Below, one piece after another: positions 8,739-16,500 of a stretch of DNA of 64,000 bases. Made by a program: the position numbers and the translations under genes. The DNA comes from Hydrogenophaga sp. (GTDB taxonomy: Bacteria; Pseudomonadota; Gammaproteobacteria; Burkholderiales; Burkholderiaceae_C). The notes under the pieces are model-generated. The model was not told the origin of the DNA. It did no database searches and saw only the letters and a program-made list of their open reading frames with translations. The DNA lies in the NCBI RefSeq assembly GCF_018780385.1, contig NZ_JADMJO010000016.1, positions 62,001 to 126,000 of the forward strand, given 5' to 3'. The stretch's first letter is position 1; every line of letters starts with the position of its first letter.

Positions 8739-11018
8739 TCAGCGCTGGGGCGGTTTCCAGCGCTTGAGCAGCAAGGCGTTGCTCACCACGCTCACCGAGC
8801 TCAGCGCCATGGCCGCACCCGCCACCACCGGGCTCAGGAAGCCGAGGGCCGCCAGCGGAATGCCCGCCACGTTGTAGGCAAAGGCCCAGAACAGGTTCTG
8901 CCGGATCTTGCTCACCGTGCGGCGCGAGATGTCGAGCGCGGCCGCCACCATCAACGGATCGCCCCGCATCAGCGTGATGCCGGCCGCGTGCATGGCCACG
9001 TCCGAGCTGCCGCCCTGGGTGTGGCTCATGGCCATGCCGACGTCGGCCGACGCCAACGCCGGCGCGTCGTTCACGCCATCACCCACCATCGCAACGACAT
9101 GACCACCCTCTTTCAAGCGCCGCACCACCGCCGCCTTGTCACCCGGCAACACCTCGGCCATCACTTCACCCTCACTCGCCCGCAAACCCAGGCGCGCCGC
9201 CATGGCCATCGCGGCGCCCTGGTTGTCACCCGACACCAGAACCAGGCGCATGCCGGCCGCGCGCAGCTCGGCGATGGCGGCCGCTGCGCCGGCCTTGGGT
9301 TCGTCACCGAACGCCAGCACGGCCAGGGGTGACCACACCGCATTGCCAGGGGCCCGACTGGCCAGCGCCGACACGGTGGATCCCTGTTGTTGCAGAGCCT
9401 GCGCACGTTCGGAAAGTGGTCCCAGATTCACACCGAGCTCGTCCATCCAGCGCAGGCTGCCCAGCGACAACAAAGCCCCTTGCACCATGCCCTGGCTGCC
9501 CCGGCCCGCCACAGCCTGCACATCGCTCGCCGCATCGGACAACACCACCAGCGAACGCGCCGTCGCCGCCTCGACCACCGCACGCGCCAGCGGGTGTGCG
9601 CTCTGCACCTGCAAGGCCGCTGCGGCCTGCAGCACCGCCAGTTCGTCCACACCATCCGCGGCTTCGATCACCAGCAGACGCGGGTGGCCCTCGGTCAGCG
9701 TTCCGGTCTTGTCGAAGGCCACGGTGTCCACCTTGTGCGCGATCTCCAGCGCCTGCGCGTCCTTGATCAAGATGCCGTGTTGCGCGGCCACACCCGTGCC
9801 CGCCATGATGGCCGCCGGCGTGGCCAGACCCAGCGCGCACGGGCAGGCGATCACCAGCACCGCCACCGCGTGGATCAGGGCCACTTCCATGGCCGCGCCC
9901 GTCCACAGCCAGCCCAGCATCGTGGCCAGCGCAATGACCAGCACCACCGGTACGAACACGGCCGCCACCTGGTCGACCATGCGCTGCACCGGCGCCTTGC
10001 CGGCCTGCGCGTCCTGCACCAGCGCAATGATCTGCGCCAGCACGCTGTGCGCACCGATCGCGCGCACCTTCACCTCGACCGCGCCTTCGCCGTTGAGCGA
10101 ACCGCCGGTCACGCCGTCACCCACGGCCTTGGCCACCGGCATGGCTTCACCCGTGAGCATGGATTCGTCGGCCTGCGTGCTGCCTTGCACCACCGTGCCG
10201 TCGGCAGCGAAGCGCTCGCCCGGCAACACACGCACCACATCACCCGGCAGCAGTTCGTCCACCGCCACATCGGTGATCTCGGTGCGGCGGATGCCGTCGG
10301 GCAACAGGTGGGCGCGGTCGGGCCGCAAGGCGTGCAGCGCGCGGATGGCGGATGTGGTCTGACGCTTGGCACGCGCTTCCAGCCACTTGCCCAGCAGCAC
10401 CAGCGTGATCACCACCGCCGAGGCTTCAAAGTACAGGTGCAGCATCTCGCCCGGCTCCGAGCGCCACCACAACCAGGTGGACAACGCCCACGCCGCGGTG
10501 GTGCCGATGGACACGAGCAGCTCCATGTTGCCGGTGAGTGCCTTGAGCGCATGCCAGCCGGCGCGGTAAAAGCGCGCACCCAGCACAAACTGCACCGGCG
10601 TGGCCAGCACGAATTGCATCCAGGCCGACAGCATCCAGTGCTGGCCGAACAGATCACCCACCATGGGCAACACCAGCGGTGCCGACAACACGATGCCGAT
10701 GAGCACCGGCAAAAAATCAACTGAAACACCCATCCAGCGCGCGTCGGCCACCGCATCCATGGCTTCCATCGTGCGGGGTTCATAACCCGCGTCGCGCACC
10801 GCACGCTTGATGCGCGCCAGGGCCTCGTGTGTGTCGCCCTCGGCGATCAGCACCCGCGCCGATTCGGTCGCCAGATTCACCGTGGCTTCCGACACACCGG
10901 TTTGTTTCTTCAAGGCCTTCTCCACCCGCAACACGCAGGAAGCGCAGGTCATGCCGCCAATGCCCAGGTCGATCTGGGCGGGCGCAAGGGAAACAGTGGC
11001 AGCGGTGATCGTGTTCAT
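8739..11018 (-). CDS. copA: Cu(I)-exporting P1B-type ATPase
   Basis: 759 residues. One N-terminal HMA domain with GMTCASC (Cys25, Cys28), eight membrane helices, the CPC metal site in helix 6 (VIACPCALGLATPAA, about residue 391), the phosphorylation motif DKTGT (about 434), the HP locus (SAHPLA) and GDGVNDAPA (about 644). It pumps cytoplasmic Cu(I) to the periplasm using ATP. Start taken at ATG 11018; a GTG at 11024 is also in frame, but the predicted -10 element ends at 11025, so the message may begin almost at the ATG. Divergent from copZ-cueR and apparently controlled by CueR. Confidence 0.95.
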   Translation of the reverse strand: MNTITAATVSLAPAQIDLGIGGMTCASCVLRVEKALKKQTGVSEATVNLATESARVLIAEGDTHEALARIKRAVRDAGYEPRTMEAMDAVADARWMGVSVDFLPVLIGIVLSAPLVLPMVGDLFGQHWMLSAWMQFVLATPVQFVLGARFYRAGWHALKALTGNMELLVSIGTTAAWALSTWLWWRSEPGEMLHLYFEASAVVITLVLLGKWLEARAKRQTTSAIRALHALRPDRAHLLPDGIRRTEITDVAVDELLPGDVVRVLPGERFAADGTVVQGSTQADESMLTGEAMPVAKAVGDGVTGGSLNGEGAVEVKVRAIGAHSVLAQIIALVQDAQAGKAPVQRMVDQVAAVFVPVVLVIALATMLGWLWTGAAMEVALIHAVAVLVIACPCALGLATPAAIMAGTGVAAQHGILIKDAQALEIAHKVDTVAFDKTGTLTEGHPRLLVIEAADGVDELAVLQAAAALQVQSAHPLARAVVEAATARSLVVLSDAASDVQAVAGRGSQGMVQGALLSLGSLRWMDELGVNLGPLSERAQALQQQGSTVSALASRAPGNAVWSPLAVLAFGDEPKAGAAAAIAELRAAGMRLVLVSGDNQGAAMAMAARLGLRASEGEVMAEVLPGDKAAVVRRLKEGGHVVAMVGDGVNDAPALASADVGMAMSHTQGGSSDVAMHAAGITLMRGDPLMVAAALDISRRTVSKIRQNLFWAFAYNVAGIPLAALGFLSPVVAGAAMALSSVSVVSNALLLKRWKPPQR

Positions 11019-11024
11019 GAACAC

Positions 11025-11055
11025 AGCATAGGCTTTACCACCATGGGAAGGTCAA
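11025..11055 (-). promoter_or_regulatory. CueR-type copA promoter with 19-bp spacer
   Basis: Read on the minus strand: -35 TTGACC (11055-11050), a 19-base spacer, -10 TATGCT (11030-11025). The spacer begins with TTCCCATGGTGGTAAAG; with the preceding ACC it closely resembles the E. coli CueR box at copA. Overlong 19-20 bp spacers are the hallmark of MerR-family activated promoters. Confidence 0.8.
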
Positions 11056-11063
11056 GCACACAA

Positions 11064-11099
11064 CATCCTTGACCTTCACACCGTGTCAAGGATGACAAT
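11064..11099 (+). promoter_or_regulatory. CueR-type copZ-cueR promoter with perfect dyad
   Basis: Perfect 10-base inverted repeat CATCCTTGAC (11064-11073) / GTCAAGGATG (11085-11094). It embeds -35 TTGACC (11069-11074), a 19-base spacer and -10 GACAAT (11094-11099). Together with the copA promoter it forms a larger 10-base inverted repeat (11047-11056 and 11068-11077), so the two promoters are mirror images. Confidence 0.75.
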
Positions 11100-11131
11100 G
11101 GATTTTTCCATTCAACCTTCAAGGAATTTCC

Positions 11132-11338
11132 ATGAGCGAAGTCTTCACCGTGCAGGGCATGACCTGCGGCCATTGCGAAAAATCCGTGACCACCGCCATC
11201 AAGCTGGTCGACCCGCAGGCGCAGGTCACCATCGACCGGGTCCAGAACCGCGTCGAGGTGGACAGCACTCAGCCCCGCGACACCTTGGCTGCGGCCATTC
11301 GCGAAGAGGGTTATGAGGTGGCGGCGGGAGCGCCATGA
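11132..11338 (+). CDS. copZ: Copper chaperone CopZ
   Basis: 68 residues forming a single HMA domain: MSEVFTVQGMTCGHC places the copper-binding cysteines at positions 12 and 15. It carries Cu(I) in the cytoplasm and can hand it to CopA or CueR. AAGGA precedes the ATG at a good distance. Its stop overlaps the cueR start by four bases, so the two are translated as a pair. Confidence 0.93.
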   Translation: MSEVFTVQGMTCGHCEKSVTTAIKLVDPQAQVTIDRVQNRVEVDSTQPRDTLAAAIREEGYEVAAGAP

Positions 11339-11844
11339 TGGACAACGAGATCGACCTGCGGACAGCGTGGCCGGTCAACATCGGCAAAGCCGCCGAACTC
11401 AGCGGCATCTCACCCAAGATGCTGCGCCACTACGAAACACTCGGGCTGCTGGGTGATGTGGTGCGCACGGACAGCAACTACCGCCAGTACAGCCTGGCCG
11501 ACGTGCATTCGCTGCGTTTCATCCGCCGCGCACGCGACATGGGCTTCGGCCTGGACGCCATCGCCGAGCTGGTGAGCCTGTGGCACAACCGCAAACGCAG
11601 CAGCGCCAGTGTCAAGCGCATCACCCAGAAACACCTGGACGAACTGGCGCAGCGCATTGACGCCCTGCAAGCCATGCAGCGCACGCTGGGCGAATTGATG
11701 CACCTGTGCCCGGGCGATGGCCGTCCGGACTGTCCGATCCTGGACGACCTCGCCCACCCAGCCGCGCTGCCGAAAACCGGCACAAAACTTTACAGACCAG
11801 CCACATCAGCCCCACCGCGCAGAAACACCCCCCGACCACACTGA
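11335..11844 (+). CDS. cueR: Cu(I)-responsive MerR-family activator CueR
   Basis: 169 residues. N-terminal winged helix (NIGKAAELSGISPKMLRHYE), a dimerisation coiled coil, and a metal-binding loop with Cys125 and Cys133 (CPGDGRPDCPIL), the spacing that selects Cu(I)/Ag(I)/Au(I) in CueR. It should activate copA and copZ-cueR through the two 19-bp-spacer promoters in the divergent region. It is about 30 residues longer than E. coli CueR, with an extension at both ends. Confidence 0.93.
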   Translation: MMDNEIDLRTAWPVNIGKAAELSGISPKMLRHYETLGLLGDVVRTDSNYRQYSLADVHSLRFIRRARDMGFGLDAIAELVSLWHNRKRSSASVKRITQKHLDELAQRIDALQAMQRTLGELMHLCPGDGRPDCPILDDLAHPAALPKTGTKLYRPATSAPPRRNTPRPH

Positions 11845-11909
11845 AGTCATTCCACAGCCCACCGACCCAAGCTGTGGTGAATCTTCCTCAACGGTCACTA
11901 GGAGTGAAC

Positions 11910-12473
11910 ATGACATCGATTCCCAAACGCGCCCTGATGGCCGCCGCCCTGGCAGCCGCTTTCGCCGGTCTCTCGGCCACCGCCATCGCCCAAGGCACCA
12001 CGGCAGCCCCCACGGCACCGACCACCACGCAGGCCCAGGAAGGCGCCAAGGACGACCAGCGCGACGCCAAACGCGCCGAGCGCATGGCCAGGATGCAGAA
12101 ACGCATGGCCGAGCACCAGGCGGCCCTGAAGGCCGAACTGAAGATCACCGCCGCACAGGAACCCGCCTGGAATGCCTTCGTGGCACGCACCCAGCCAGAC
12201 GCTCGCCCGGCCCGCCAGGGCCCCCGCGAAGACTGGTCCAAGCTGACCACGCCCCAGCGCCTGGACAAGATGGCGGCCATGAAAGCCGAACGCGATGCCC
12301 GCATGAGCCAGCGCCATGACGCCATCAAGAGCTTCTACGCAGCACTCAACGTCGACCAGCAGAAGGTGTTCGACGCGAAACAGATGCAGGGTTTTCAGCG
12401 CGCCGGCATGAAAGGCCACGGCAAACACCATCACCACGGTGGTGGTCACCACCGCATGGGCGGCACGATCTGA
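11910..12473 (+). CDS. Spy/CpxP-like periplasmic protein with His-rich tail
   Basis: 187 residues. Signal peptide (RALMAAALAAAFAGLSATAIAQG), then a charged, mostly helical region with Spy/CpxP-type LTxxQ-like elements (LTTPQRLDKMAAM, NVDQQKVFDAKQMQGF). The C-terminal 18 residues are rich in histidine and glycine (GHGKHHHHGGGHHRMGG), a probable metal-binding tail. AGGAG precedes the ATG at 11910. The position directly after copZ-cueR (65 bases) suggests a periplasmic copper-stress chaperone or metal sink. The family assignment is good; the copper role is inference. Confidence 0.78.
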   Translation: MTSIPKRALMAAALAAAFAGLSATAIAQGTTAAPTAPTTTQAQEGAKDDQRDAKRAERMARMQKRMAEHQAALKAELKITAAQEPAWNAFVARTQPDARPARQGPREDWSKLTTPQRLDKMAAMKAERDARMSQRHDAIKSFYAALNVDQQKVFDAKQMQGFQRAGMKGHGKHHHHGGGHHRMGGTI

Positions 12474-12506
12474 TCGGCTCCCAAGCCGATGGACTTCTCT
12501 GCGTCT

Positions 12507-12719
12507 TGTTCTTATATATTCCTTTAAATACAAGATAGCAGTAGTAGTAGAGGGCGCTGTCCGCTGTGGACAAGCGCCCTTTCTCTTGTCCGATCAAGGA
12601 CTTGCACCCGCTCAAAGTCTGTGTGAAGGACCCTGGACCCGAACGGGCGAAAAAAGGATAACTGCCAAAAACTGGATGAGCCTGTGGATAAGTGAGGGTT
12701 TGTTCAAAAGATATACACA
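12507..12719. other. Origin-like region: AT-rich island, TAG trinucleotide repeats, DnaA boxes
   Basis: An AT-rich stretch (12507-12538) in GC-rich surroundings runs into five consecutive trinucleotides TAG-CAG-TAG-TAG-TAG (12536-12550), a GC-rich 14-mer (12551-12564) and TGTGGACAA (12565-12573, one mismatch from a DnaA box on the minus strand). Further on is a perfect box, TGTGGATAA (12683-12691), and ATATACACA (12711-12719, one mismatch). This order, unwinding element then DnaA-trios then GC spacer then DnaA box, is that of the bacterial basal origin unwinding system. It could be oriC or a second origin-like element. dnaA itself is not in the window. Confidence 0.55.
12551..12587 (+). terminator. 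Probable terminator after the Spy-like gene
   Basis: GGGCGCTGTCC pairs with GGACAAGCGCCC (one bulged base) around a short loop and is followed by TTTCTCTTG. It lies 78 bases after the Spy-like stop. The stem coincides with the GC spacer and DnaA box of the origin-like region, so the two readings compete or overlap. Confidence 0.5.
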
Positions 12720-12819
12720 GAGTTGTCATATCGGGCACGGAAACATGCCCTGACACCTGGGCACAAGCGTTTGCCGGTCGTGGGGTCCCCGGCTGTTAAA
12801 CTGCGCCGCTTCATGCCCG

Positions 12820-12858
12820 AGCCGATGCAGCGCATCGCCCGCGTCGGCTGCTTTTTTT
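12820..12858 (+). terminator. Hairpin with T-run just before minC
   Basis: AGCCGA (12820-12825) pairs with TCGGCT (12844-12849), with an inner GATG/CATC pairing, and seven T residues follow at 12852-12858. It ends 17 bases before the minC start, so it either stops transcription from the origin-like region or attenuates the min operon. Confidence 0.45.
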
Positions 12859-12875
12859 GTGAGCCTGTTTCGCCC

Positions 12876-13646
12876 ATGTCTGTTGCCCTCGCAGGAAGCG
12901 CGCCCACCACCTTCGAAATCAAGAGCGCGCACTTGCCCCTGGTGGCGCTCATGCTCAAGTCGTCCGATCTCGACCGTCTGGCCCAGGAGCTGACCCAGCG
13001 GTTCGGCGACATGCCCGACTTCTTCGACAACGATCCGCTGGTCATCGACCTGCATCCGCTCAATGTGGCGGAGGCCAACGCCCTGCCCGATTTCGGCGCC
13101 TTGCAAACCCTCTTGCGCCAATACCGGTTGGTGCCGCTGGCCGTGCGAGGCGGCACCATCGAGCAGACCCGCCTGGCCCTGGCCGCCGGTCTCACGAATG
13201 CGCCCGACGCATCGGTGCAGCGCGCCGCCCCCGCCGTGGTGCCAACCGAGATCACCAACGCCCCCGAACCCGTGGCGCCATCGGCACCCGCGCCGGCGCC
13301 CGGCGCCCTCGTCATCGACAAACCCTTGCGTTCCGGCCAGCAGGTCTATGCGCGTGGACGCGATCTGGTTGTGATGGCCATGGTCAATCCAGGCGCCGAG
13401 GTCATTGCGGACGGCCACATCCATGTGTATGCACCGCTGCGCGGCAAGGCCATCGCCGGTGCCCGTGGCAACGCCGATGCACGCATCTTTGCGCTCAGCA
13501 TGGCGCCCGAGCTGATCTCGATCGCCGGCATTTACCGCACCAGCGAAGTCGCACTGCCCGAGTCGATCCTGGGCAAGCCGGCGCAGGTGCGTCTGGTGCC
13601 CGGCCCCGACGGCGACAAGCTGGTGATCGACGCCATCGGCGCCTGA
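12876..13646 (+). CDS. minC: Septum-site determining protein MinC
   Basis: 256 residues. The N-terminal FtsZ-inhibiting domain (FEIKSAHLPLVALML, DLDRLAQELTQRFGDMPDFF) is joined by an Ala/Pro-rich linker to the beta-helical C-domain (SGQQVYARGRDLVVMAMVNPGAEVIADGHIHVYAPLRGKA split across the repeat turns), which binds MinD and dimerises. MinC blocks Z-ring assembly away from mid-cell. Start at ATG 12876; the frame is open further upstream through a hairpin/T-run, which is unlikely to be coding. First gene of minC-minD-minE. Confidence 0.94.
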   Translation: MSVALAGSAPTTFEIKSAHLPLVALMLKSSDLDRLAQELTQRFGDMPDFFDNDPLVIDLHPLNVAEANALPDFGALQTLLRQYRLVPLAVRGGTIEQTRLALAAGLTNAPDASVQRAAPAVVPTEITNAPEPVAPSAPAPAPGALVIDKPLRSGQQVYARGRDLVVMAMVNPGAEVIADGHIHVYAPLRGKAIAGARGNADARIFALSMAPELISIAGIYRTSEVALPESILGKPAQVRLVPGPDGDKLVIDAIGA

Positions 13647-13681
13647 TCCGCCCCCATTTTCAGAACAGAAGGACCTTCACC

Positions 13682-14497
13682 ATGACCAAAATCGTTGTCG
13701 TCACCTCCGGCAAGGGCGGTGTGGGCAAGACCACCACCAGCGCCAGCTTTGCCTCCGGCCTCGCCCTGCGCGGCCACAAGACCGCCGTGATCGACTTCGA
13801 CGTCGGCCTGCGCAACCTGGACCTGATCATGGGCTGTGAGCGGCGCGTGGTGTACGACCTGATCAACGTGATCCAGGGCGAAGCCAACCTGAACCAGGCG
13901 CTGATCAAGGACAAGCAGTGCGACAACCTGTTCGTGCTGGCCGCCAGCCAGACGCGCGACAAGGACGCGCTGAGCCAGGAAGGCGTGCACAAGGTGCTGA
14001 CCGACCTCGCCGCCATGGGCTTCGAGTACATCGTGTGCGATTCGCCCGCCGGCATCGAGACCGGTGCGCTCATGGCCATGCACTACGCCGACGAAGCGCT
14101 GATCGTGACCAACCCCGAGGTCTCCAGCGTGCGCGACTCCGACCGCATCCTGGGCATGCTGGGCAGCAAGACCCAGCGCGCCATCGACGGCAAGGAACCC
14201 ATCAAGGAACACCTGCTCATCACACGCTACAACCCCACGCGCGTGGCCGACGGCCAGATGCTCTCACTCGAAGACATCCAGGACATCCTGCGCATCAAGC
14301 TGATCGGCGTGATCCCCGAGAGCGAAAACGTGTTGACCGCGTCCAACCAGGGCACGCCGGCCATCCACCTCAAGGGCACCGACGTGGCCGAGGCCTACAG
14401 CGACGTGATCGACCGTTTCCTGGGCGCCGACAAGCCGCTGCGCTTCATCGAGGCCAAAAACGCTGGCTTCTTCAAACGCCTGTTCGGGGGGAAATGA
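13682..14497 (+). CDS. minD: Septum-site determining ATPase MinD
   Basis: 271 residues with the deviant Walker A motif SGKGGVGKTTT (Lys11 and Lys16), the DFDVGLRNLD switch region and a C-terminal amphipathic membrane-targeting helix (AGFFKRLFGGK). MinD binds the membrane in the ATP form, recruits MinC and oscillates with MinE. AGAAGG precedes the ATG. It lies 35 bases after minC and 3 bases before minE. Confidence 0.97.
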   Translation: MTKIVVVTSGKGGVGKTTTSASFASGLALRGHKTAVIDFDVGLRNLDLIMGCERRVVYDLINVIQGEANLNQALIKDKQCDNLFVLAASQTRDKDALSQEGVHKVLTDLAAMGFEYIVCDSPAGIETGALMAMHYADEALIVTNPEVSSVRDSDRILGMLGSKTQRAIDGKEPIKEHLLITRYNPTRVADGQMLSLEDIQDILRIKLIGVIPESENVLTASNQGTPAIHLKGTDVAEAYSDVIDRFLGADKPLRFIEAKNAGFFKRLFGGK

Positions 14498-14500
14498 CGC

Positions 14501-14761
14501 ATGTCGATCTTTTCCTTTCTGCTCGGCGAGAAGAAAAAAACCGCCAGCGTGGCCAAGGAGCGGCTGCAGATCATCCTGGCGCACGAGCGCAATGGCCGCA
14601 GCGCCTCCGAGCCCGATTATTTGCCCGCGCTGCAGCGTGAGCTGGTCGCCGTGATCAGCAAATACATCAAGATCAACCCGGACGACATCAAGGTCCAGCT
14701 CGACCGCCAGGACAACCTGGACGTGCTCGAAGTCAAGATCGAACTGCCCGATCGCAAGTAA
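14501..14761 (+). CDS. minE: Cell-division topological specificity factor MinE
   Basis: 86 residues. The membrane-binding N-terminus ([13 protein letters not shown]), the MinD-contact helix ([16 protein letters not shown]) and the C-terminal topological specificity domain ([12 protein letters not shown]) are all present. MinE stimulates MinD ATPase and drives the pole-to-pole oscillation that places the division site. Last gene of the min operon. Confidence 0.96.
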   Translation: MSIFSFLLGEKKKTASVAKERLQIILAHERNGRSASEPDYLPALQRELVAVISKYIKINPDDIKVQLDRQDNLDVLEVKIELPDRK

Positions 14762-14774
14762 CGGCAACGGTGTC

Positions 14775-15811
14775 TCAGCTGGCTGCCTTGTTCGGCCGGC
14801 GCGCGAGCAGCGCCATCAGCGCACATTCGGTGGCACGCAAACCCCGGGTGCCATGCGCTTTGCTGCCGTGTGGTGCGGCCCACCTTTCTTCGAAACAGCG
14901 CTGCACGGCGGGATGGATGTAGAACTTGCGGCAAACGGCTTCTGTATTGCCGATCTGTTGCGCAACCTGTCGCACCACCTCGCTCCAGGTGCTGCGTCGG
15001 GCGGCATTTCCAGGCCGCTCAGCACCTCGAGCGCGTGCACGCTGGCATGCCAGGTGCGAAAGTCCTTGGCGGTGAAATCCTCACCGCCGACTTCGCGCAG
15101 GTAGGCGTTCACGTGATGGGAACTCACCGCCCCGCGTCGGCCTGTCTCATCGATGTACTGAAAGAGGTGCTGACCCGGCAGATCCTGGCAGCGCTGCACG
15201 ATGCGTGCCGCGTGGCGGTCGGTCAGCCGGGCGCGCTGCTCGATACCGCCTTTGCCGCGGAAAGAGATGACGATCTCGTCCGCGCTTGTTTGAACGTGCC
15301 GATCGCGCAGTGTGGTCAGGCCGAACGAGCCGTTGTCCGCCGCGTACTCGGCATTGCCCACCCGCATCGCAGTGCGGTCGAGCAGGCGCACGATGGCGGC
15401 CACGACGGTTCTCCGGCGCGGTTCGTCACTGCGCAGGTCGCGCGCAACAGCTCGGCGAATGTGCGGAAGTCGGCGGCCGAATTCGCGCATGCGGCCGAAC
15501 TTCTTCAGGTCACGCTGGCTGCGCCAGGCCGCGTGGTAGCGGTATTGTTTGCGTCCGCGCGCATCGCGCCCGGTGGCTTGCAGATGGCCGCGTGCACTGG
15601 GGCAGATCCAGACATCGGTGTAGGCGGGCGGTATGGCCAGGCGGCGAACGCGTTCAAGTTGGGCGGCGTTGAGCACGGTCTGCCCGGACGCGGTGAGGTA
15701 TGAAAATCCCCGGCCGCGGCGCACACGGCGCCAGCCAGGCATGCTGTCTTGCACGTAGCGAAGGTCAGAATTCTTCAAGGGGGCTTGTTTCCAATGTTGC
15801 TCTGCGCGCAA
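14775..15811 (-). pseudogene. DNA topoisomerase IB, frameshifted before the catalytic tyrosine
   Basis: The first frame (15811 to about 14990) carries the poxvirus-type topoisomerase IB core: RVGNAEYAADNGSFGLTTL (catalytic Arg), FRGKGG (Lys) and FTAKDFRTWHA (Arg). Around 14985-14992 (GACGCAGCACC on the coding strand) homology jumps to the next frame, where TWSEVVRQVAQQIGNTEAVC and RKFYIHPAVQ hold the nucleophilic tyrosine and run to a stop at 14775. One missing base explains it. Without correction the protein lacks its tyrosine and runs on to a stop at 14816. Either a recent pseudogene or a sequencing/assembly error. Start uncertain (15811 or 15742). Confidence 0.82.
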
Positions 15812-16202
15812 GGAGCAAACGGTGTGCCGTAGCTTGTCGAAGGAGCCCGATCCAGCACGTTTCGCGATGCCGTGCTATCATGCGTGGTCGCCTTGAGCGA
15901 CCAGCCGCGCCCGGGTCCACAGCCCAAACGCACCGCCCCCGGCAGAGGGGCTGCTGGTCCAGCCCCTCCAAGGTGCGCCACCCCGCTTTCTCACAGCACC
16001 GTGGCCTTTCCCTCCCTGCTTTGCCTGAACACCTGCCGTGGTTCGTGCGCTGGTCTTGGTCGGTTGCTTCCCGCAACGACCGATGACCGGATCAAGCGGT
16101 GAGACACCCCGGCGCTGGGGCTGCCAATGGTTTTTGATTTTTGATTCGGGTCTTTCCGACGCTGCGGCGAACGCCGCGCGCCCCGACCCACCGATGTTTT
16201 TG
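15812..16202. other. Intergenic region of about 390 bases with one strong hairpin
   Basis: No gene is recognised between the topoisomerase start and the small protein at 16203. The only clear structure is a perfect hairpin, GAGGGGCTG (15945-15953), six-base loop, CAGCCCCTC (15960-15968), with no T-run on either side. A TATCAT element at 15876-15881 could be a -10 box but has no convincing -35. No tRNA, tmRNA, RNase P or 6S RNA signature was found. Confidence 0.4.
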
Positions 16203-16472
16203 ATGATTCACACGATTTCCACGATTCCAACCACGAATCCCTCTCCGCTCACCTTGGGCAAGTACCGCATTGCGGCTTTGCCGCGCCCCTTGCCGTGCGG
16301 CCAGTTCGCCGCGCAGGTGTCCATCGCCAGCGGCGTCGGCAGTGCCTCGACCGCCCGCGTGATGCGTTTTGACAGCGCCTTCCCCACACACGCCGCCGCG
16401 GCCGACTACGGCCTGGCGCAGGGCATCGACTGGGTGCACGACACCACCCGCCTGGCGGCCCGGCCGAACTGA
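16203..16472 (+). CDS. Small conserved-looking hypothetical protein upstream of infA paralogue
   Basis: 89 residues from ATG 16203 (another ATG at 16194). The sequence [19 protein letters not shown] then [18 protein letters not shown] and [14 protein letters not shown] has the feel of a compact single-domain cytosolic protein, with no signal peptide or membrane segment. I do not recognise a named function; it looks like the short Burkholderiales proteins found beside cold-shock or IF-1 genes. It precedes the IF-1 paralogue by 28 bases and may share its transcript. Confidence 0.6.
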   Translation: MIHTISTIPTTNPSPLTLGKYRIAALPRPLPCGQFAAQVSIASGVGSASTARVMRFDSAFPTHAAAADYGLAQGIDWVHDTTRLAARPN

Positions 16473-16500
16473 CCCGTACACTTCAAGCAAAGGAAACACC

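Noticed and set aside
11022-11024. GTG as the copA start
   Set aside because: It lies immediately next to the predicted -10 element, so a transcript would not contain it; ATG 11018 is preferred.
14816-14990. C-terminal end of the topoisomerase in its first frame as genuine protein
   Set aside because: This tail has no homology pattern, while the alternative frame carries the conserved C-terminal motif with the catalytic tyrosine.
15812-16202. Possible 6S, tmRNA or RNase P RNA
   Set aside because: None of the conserved cores of these RNAs could be found; only an isolated hairpin is present.
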